NCBI GenBank assembly: GCA_031265535.1
Contig: JAISCO010000079.1
Span: 1 to 8,072 of the forward strand
Source of the DNA: Spirochaetaceae bacterium
GTDB taxonomy: Bacteria; Spirochaetota; Spirochaetia; Treponematales; Breznakiellaceae
Reading direction: 5' to 3'
DNA length: 8,072 nt
Shown in pieces: positions 5,704 to 8,072 of the stretch. How positions within the stretch are numbered: position 1 is the stretch's first letter; the number at the start of each line of letters is the position of its first letter. Position numbers and translations under genes: made by a program. The notes under the pieces were generated by a model. That model searched no databases and was not told the DNA's origin. It saw only the letters and a program-made list of their open reading frames with translations.

Positions 5704-6216
5704 CTACCGCCACCACTCGAATAACATCATTACTCCCGGAAGACCTGTAGCGAATAATCCCTCAAGTATGCTCAAACAAGGGAAAATTTTACCAAGCGGT
5801 TTAATGTTCAAACCTAGCTGCAAGAAGCCCTCCAGCCACAGAATCGCCCACGCCGTCCAAAGGATAGCCATGGACACCATACCGCTTTTGACACTGACTA
5901 CCGCGCTTATAGCCGAGAAAACCACTACACAGACACTGTACCAGCCGAACGCCCGCAGGTCGAGTTTTAACAGGTAGTTGGCGGCGATAAACAAATAGGT
6001 AACGCCGAATAAGAAGCCTGCCGCCGCACTGTTATAATGCATGACAACAGAAGTGTCCGCCCTGAATAGTCCGATAAAATTACCAATGACGAGTATTGTA
6101 CCCGTTACAACATTGATAAACGCCGTGGTTTTTGCGTCCCAATTTGAGATTGCCGCAACACCATTCATGATTAGGGTTATGCCTACGAAGAGAAGGCAAA
6201 GACCTAAGAAACCCAT
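5704..6216 (-). CDS. AmiS/UreI-family amide (urea-type) channel
   Basis: A 170-residue inner-membrane protein with six hydrophobic segments (about 2-22, 32-51, 62-82, 90-109, 113-132, 145-166), the size and layout of AmiS and of UreI without its long periplasmic loop. Family motifs: GLCLLFVGITLIMNG at the start, AAAGFLFGVTYLFIAAN (64-80), GWYSV (91-95), the tryptophan-rich WTAWAILWLEGF (120-131), and PLGKIFPCLSILEG (140-153) with E152, closely parallel to UreI PLGKFTPWLAIIEG. Known members pass urea or short aliphatic amides by facilitated diffusion. ATG 6216 follows AGGAGG by 5 nt. With pncA 8 nt downstream and no urease or aliphatic amidase in view, the likely cargo is an amide linked to nicotinamide salvage, but that is inference. 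Confidence 0.9.
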   Translation of the reverse strand: MGFLGLCLLFVGITLIMNGVAAISNWDAKTTAFINVVTGTILVIGNFIGLFRADTSVVMHYNSAAAGFLFGVTYLFIAANYLLKLDLRAFGWYSVCVVVFSAISAVVSVKSGMVSMAILWTAWAILWLEGFLQLGLNIKPLGKIFPCLSILEGLFATGLPGVMMLFEWWR

Positions 6217-6354
6217 AAGAACCTCCTAAGTTCTGATTGCCTTACTTCAACCATGCGCTCAGTTAGGATTAAAGAACGAATGGGAGGAAGGATAGAGATA
6301 GTTAAATAGATAATCCGTGATTAGTCAACCCACCACAACACACCCACCACAACA
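6217..6354 (-). promoter_or_regulatory. Upstream region of channel-pncA operon with a weak promoter candidate
   Basis: On the minus strand TTGACT (6328-6323) is followed after 17 bases by TTAACT (6305-6300). The -35 is good but the -10 matches poorly, so this is only a candidate. It would give a leader of about 75 nt. AGGAGG for the channel gene lies at 6227-6222. Upstream, 6331-6354 is a CCACCACAAC-rich simple stretch. Confidence 0.35.
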
Positions 6355-6417
6355 AGAAGGAAGAAGGAAGAAGTAAAAGGTAAACTTTTTACTTCTTACC
6401 TCTTATTTCTTACTTTA
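6355..6417. repeat. Heptad array that inverts halfway and folds back
   Basis: Nine 7-mers in register: AGAAGGA, AGAAGGA, AGAAGTA, AAAGGTA, AACTTTT, TACTTCT, TACCTCT, TATTTCT, TACTTTA. The left half is purine-rich and the right half is its complement type, so 6368-6378 pairs perfectly with 6387-6397 (11 bp, 8-base loop). Confidence 0.68.
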
Positions 6418-6691
6418 AAGAGGGGAAGCGCATTTATCCAACGCTACAAAAATTTTGAAGTTTATGATAAATTTTTTGTCGCGGCTCCCCCTCGCTACAT
6501 AGTCCTCATTCCGCTGCGCTCCATTCCGGTCTATTCCTTCCTTATAGAGTAAAGCAGGCGGCAAAACGTCAGGCAAAACAGTGCACCGCACTGTTTTGTC
6601 CCCACCCACTAACAGTGGCTAGTGGACAGCTTTTCCATCTCTGCTAATCACTAAGCACTTCCTGCATATAGCGCTAAAAGTAAAACTGCTG
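6418..6691. other. Non-coding spacer before the LRR remnant
   Basis: No gene supported. A 64-codon minus-strand frame (6609-6415) lacks a ribosome binding site and known motifs. The stretch contains the direct repeat CATTCCG (6508-6514 and 6523-6529, approximate), the hairpin at 6572-6600, and a TAGTGG/ACAGTGG-rich patch at 6603-6630. A 17-base sequence at 6675-6691 is the exact inverse of 1692-1708. Confidence 0.45.
6572..6600. repeat. Perfect short-loop hairpin CAAAACAGTGC
   Basis: CAAAACAGTGC (6574-6584) is the exact reverse complement of 6588-6598 with a 3-base loop ACC. One G-U and one G-C pair extend the stem to 13. It resembles a factor-independent terminator core (TGTTTTG side) or a transposon-end remnant. 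No gene end abuts it. Confidence 0.65.
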
Positions 6692-6919
6692 GTGTTTGAG
6701 GGCAACCGGTTAACCGGCGTGCCTATCCCCGATTTGGTTACCGCTATCGGAGAGAATGTGTTTTCCTACAACCCATTAACCAGTGTAACTATCGGGGCCA
6801 ATGTCAAATTAGGTGCTGATGTATTCGACGGCGACCTTGCGGATGTTTACACAAGGGAAGGCCGCCGTGCGGGGACATATATATCCCGCGACAGTTGGAC
6901 ATGGAGAAAGCAGCAGTGA
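6692..6919 (+). pseudogene. 3' remnant of a BspA-like leucine-rich-repeat surface protein
   Basis: The 75 codons up to TGA 6919 read FEGNRLTGVPIPDLVTAIGE, NVFSYNPLTSVTIGANV, then a typical tail VYTREGRRAGTYISRDSWTW. This is one and a half repeats of the BspA/LRR_5 type (N-x-L-T-x-V-x-I-P ... I-G-x-x-x-F) and the closing segment seen at the end of treponemal LRR surface proteins. There is no signal peptide or further repeats: upstream codons (LLITKHFLHIALKVKLL) are unlike LRR. GTG 6692 has no ribosome binding site. The N-terminal part has been lost by deletion or recombination, with the join near 6690. It is probably not expressed. Confidence 0.75.
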
Positions 6920-6966
6920 GCAATGAGGAATGAGGAATGAGCAGTTAGAAATTAGTAATGAGCAGG
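6918..6966. repeat. Heptad tandem repeat (GAGNAAT/TAGNAAT type)
   Basis: Seven 7-mers in register: GAGCAAT, GAGGAAT, GAGGAAT, GAGCAGT, TAGAAAT, TAGTAAT, GAGCAGG. The array begins at the stop codon of the LRR remnant. Confidence 0.7.
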
Positions 6967-6980
6967 TGGATCTCATTGTT

Positions 6981-7046
6981 AATTGAGCTTGTTCCAAAAC
7001 TAATTAACTATGCGCTAAAGCGCATGGTTTTGGAACAGCCTCAATT
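6981..7046. repeat. Long inverted repeat, TTGTTCCAAAAC family copy 3
   Basis: Arms 6981-7000 and 7027-7046 are reverse complements over 20 bases except for two or three central positions. The inner ten, GTTCCAAAAC/GTTTTGGAAC, are perfect. Inside sits another perfect hairpin ATGCGC-TAAA-GCGCAT (7010-7025). The arm is shared with 1721-1730, so this looks like a small non-autonomous repeat element. Confidence 0.75.
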
Positions 7047-7081
7047 GTTAATCGTTAATTGTTAATTGTTAACTGTTATTT
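7047..7081. repeat. Heptad tandem repeat (GTTAATT type)
   Basis: Five 7-mers in register: GTTAATC, GTTAATT, GTTAATT, GTTAACT, GTTATTT. It starts immediately at the right end of the inverted repeat. Confidence 0.75.
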
Positions 7082-7105
7082 ATATTCATTATGAAGGAGT
7101 TAAAC

Positions 7106-7174
7106 ATGATGAGTGTAATTCGCGTCGCCATTTATGGCGCAATTTGTGTAATTTGTGGCTATTGGAATAGCTAA
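7106..7174 (+). CDS. Possible 22-residue small ORF with good RBS (doubtful)
   Basis: GAAGGAG lies 6 nt before ATG 7106, which opens a short frame MMSVIRVAIYGAICVICGYW ending NS and TAA 7174, a hydrophobic peptide that could be a single membrane helix. Against it, the coding bases are largely a run of the repeated phrases AATTCGCG, AATTTGTG and AATTTGTGGC, which also occur in other spacers here (325-347, 4913-4925). It may therefore be a repeat that happens to lie behind a ribosome-binding-like sequence. Confidence 0.22.
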   Translation: MMSVIRVAIYGAICVICGYWNS

Positions 7175-7195
7175 GAGAGATGAAAGATGAATAAG

Positions 7196-7612
7196 TTAAC
7201 GTATCCAGAGAAAGCGGACGGCCTCGCGCTCGTTTACCGCGTCCAACTCATGATGGTCGGAGGTGACGAAAACACTGTCGATACAGAAAGCGGTCGCAAG
7301 ACCTATAGCATCCGCCAGGGAAACGCGCCGGTAGAACGCTTTGATACGGGCGGCCTCGTCAAGCAGGGGGCGCGGGAAGGTGTCAATGATTTGTATCGGG
7401 GATTCAAAGGCGCACATAAGGAATTCGCCCAGTTTGAACGCGTCATCAAGACGGAGACGGTCATAGTAAACTTCAAGCAGGTTGATGCTGTTCATATAAA
7501 CCTGCGTTTCACCGGCATCTACCGCTTCGGTAAGCAATTCTCTGACTTTTTCCCAGCCGTCCTCCTTGTTCAGGAAAGCGAGCAGGGCGCAGGCGTCGAG
7601 GACATAGTTCAC
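7196..7612 (-). CDS. vapC: VapC-type PIN-domain ribonuclease toxin
   Basis: A 138-residue PIN-domain protein of normal VapC length. The four acidic residues of the metal-dependent nuclease site are in place: D6 in MNYVLDACALLAFL, E47 in SINLLEVYYD, D101 in VSLADAIGLATA and D119 in FVTSDHHEL. VapC toxins cut specific RNAs, often tRNA, and are held inactive by VapB. The start is GTG 7612, overlapping the antitoxin stop as GTGA. A GGGAG sequence lies 8 nt upstream. Translational coupling keeps toxin below antitoxin. The alternative of a free-standing PIN protein is unlikely given the overlap. G+C is high (38 of 60 at 7681-7740 in the pair). Confidence 0.88.
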   Translation of the reverse strand: MNYVLDACALLAFLNKEDGWEKVRELLTEAVDAGETQVYMNSINLLEVYYDRLRLDDAFKLGEFLMCAFESPIQIIDTFPRPLLDEAARIKAFYRRVSLADAIGLATAFCIDSVFVTSDHHELDAVNEREAVRFLWIR

Positions 7613-7893
7613 TGTTTGCGCTCCCGCTCTTTTTCGCGGAGATCCTCGATTTCCTGTTCCAATAGATTTTCGGCATGGTGGCGTTCAAGATACGCGCCGG
7701 GGGGTTCTACGCCGGCGTACAATCCGCACAGACGCTCTACGGCGGCGAGCATGGATTCTCTGGTTTTGGGCTCGACTGCGCGGGGATTTATCTCTAGGCA
7801 GAGGAGGGAACCGGGGGCAAAGGTCTCCGGCAGGGTCAGGTCAAGATGTACCCGCCGGTCGGGCGGAACGGCTACCGTTTTTGTCAGTGTCAT
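7609..7893 (-). CDS. vapB: VapB-like antitoxin of the VapC pair
   Basis: A 94-residue protein when started at ATG 7893. The N-terminal part, MTLTKTVAVPPDRRVHLDLT, then LPETFAPGSLLCLEINP, reads as a swapped-hairpin-like DNA-binding segment. The C-terminal part is charged and helical (ERHHAENLLEQEIEDLREKE), the usual toxin-wrapping tail. The family assignment rests mainly on position and layout: its TGA overlaps the GTG of the PIN toxin by 4 nt. An upstream TTG (7914) would add seven residues, MCYPALI, but it has no ribosome binding site. ATG 7893 has none either, so the message may be leaderless or weakly initiated. Antitoxins of this kind normally repress their own promoter, which would lie at about 7895-7960. 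Confidence 0.72.
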   Translation of the reverse strand: MTLTKTVAVPPDRRVHLDLTLPETFAPGSLLCLEINPRAVEPKTRESMLAAVERLCGLYAGVEPPGAYLERHHAENLLEQEIEDLREKERERKQ

Positions 7894-7929
7894 GATGAGA
7901 GCAGGGTAACACAAAAAAATAAAAGGCTG

Positions 7930-7978
7930 CTAGTGGTTGGAGTGGTTAGTGAACAGTTAGCAATTAGGAATGATAAAA
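7930..7978. repeat. Heptad-like repeat upstream of the antitoxin gene
   Basis: TAGTGGT, TGGAGTG, GTTAGTG, then in a shifted register GAACAGT, TAGCAAT, TAGGAAT, GATAAAA. The last units are the same TAGNAAT type as the array at 6918-6966. It occupies the presumed promoter and operator region of the toxin-antitoxin pair. Confidence 0.55.
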
Positions 7979-8008
7979 TAGGTGACTAAAGTCGGTAAAT
8001 AATGTAAA

Positions 8009-8072
8009 CTTGTCGAAGGTATCGACAAGGGAAGGCTAATGGTTCGTTGTTCATAGTGGTCTTCGAGACCGG
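8009..8072. other. Right-edge spacer with two hairpins
   Basis: CTTGTCGA (8009-8016) pairs perfectly with TCGACAAG (8022-8029) around AGGTA. GGTCT-TCG-AGACC (8058-8070) is a second small foldback at the edge. No gene start can be assigned in the last 150 bases. Confidence 0.5.

Noticed and set aside
6331..6417. CRISPR-like repetition
   Set aside because: The units are 7 bases long and contiguous, without conserved repeats separated by unique spacers.
6415..6609. 64-codon minus-strand frame upstream of the channel operon
   Set aside because: No ribosome binding site and no motif; its start lies next to a hairpin, so it is probably repeat sequence.
7106..7174. Type I toxin peptide interpretation of the small hydrophobic ORF
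   Set aside because: A short hydrophobic peptide near vapBC is tempting, but the bases are made of recurring spacer phrases and no antisense RNA promoter is evident. It is kept only as a doubtful ORF.
7187..7909. 240-codon plus-strand frame covering the toxin-antitoxin pair
   Set aside because: The minus strand encodes a PIN protein with all four acidic residues and an overlapping antitoxin frame; the long open plus frame is a by-product of high G+C.

Overview
The window looks like accessory chromosome from a host-associated spirochaete, most likely a Treponema of the gut or termite type. The evidence is a lipoprotein start with a relaxed lipobox, the tail of a BspA-type leucine-rich-repeat surface protein, a VapBC toxin-antitoxin pair, and long spacers full of short repeats. 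The genus is an inference. No rRNA, tRNA, CRISPR array or insertion-sequence transposase was seen.

Layout. Bases 1-193 (minus) hold the start of a lipoprotein gene that runs off the left edge, behind a good sigma-70 promoter. Bases 572-4738 (minus) hold three cell-envelope genes in transcription order: a membrane-anchored glycerophosphodiester phosphodiesterase (GDPD) family protein, an OpgB/MdoB-like phosphoglycerol transferase that starts at TTG, and an acyltransferase-3 family membrane protein. A sigma-70 type promoter lies just upstream of the first gene. Bases 5096-6216 (minus) are a tight two-gene operon: an AmiS/UreI-family amide channel followed by nicotinamidase PncA, closed by a strong hairpin. 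Bases 6692-6919 (plus) are the 3' remnant of an LRR protein gene. Bases 7196-7893 (minus) are VapB-like antitoxin and VapC (PIN) toxin, overlapping by 4 nt.

The most notable signal is in the envelope locus. Both the transferase and the acyltransferase genes carry an uninterrupted run of exactly 14 G (coding strand) inside the reading frame. Both frames are open at 14, and loss or gain of one G brings a stop at once or within about 20 codons. This is the expected design of slipped-strand phase variation. The locus may switch glycerophosphate and acyl decoration of an envelope glycan, while the GDPD may act on the same kind of glycerophosphodiester bond. The function is inferred from families; the tracts and the stops are read directly.

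The spacers are also unusual. At least six contain degenerate tandem arrays with a strict 7-base period, and three contain members of an inverted-repeat family built on TTGTTCCAAAAC. The envelope cluster, especially the GDPD gene, is visibly AT-richer than the pncA and vapBC regions, which suggests a separate origin.
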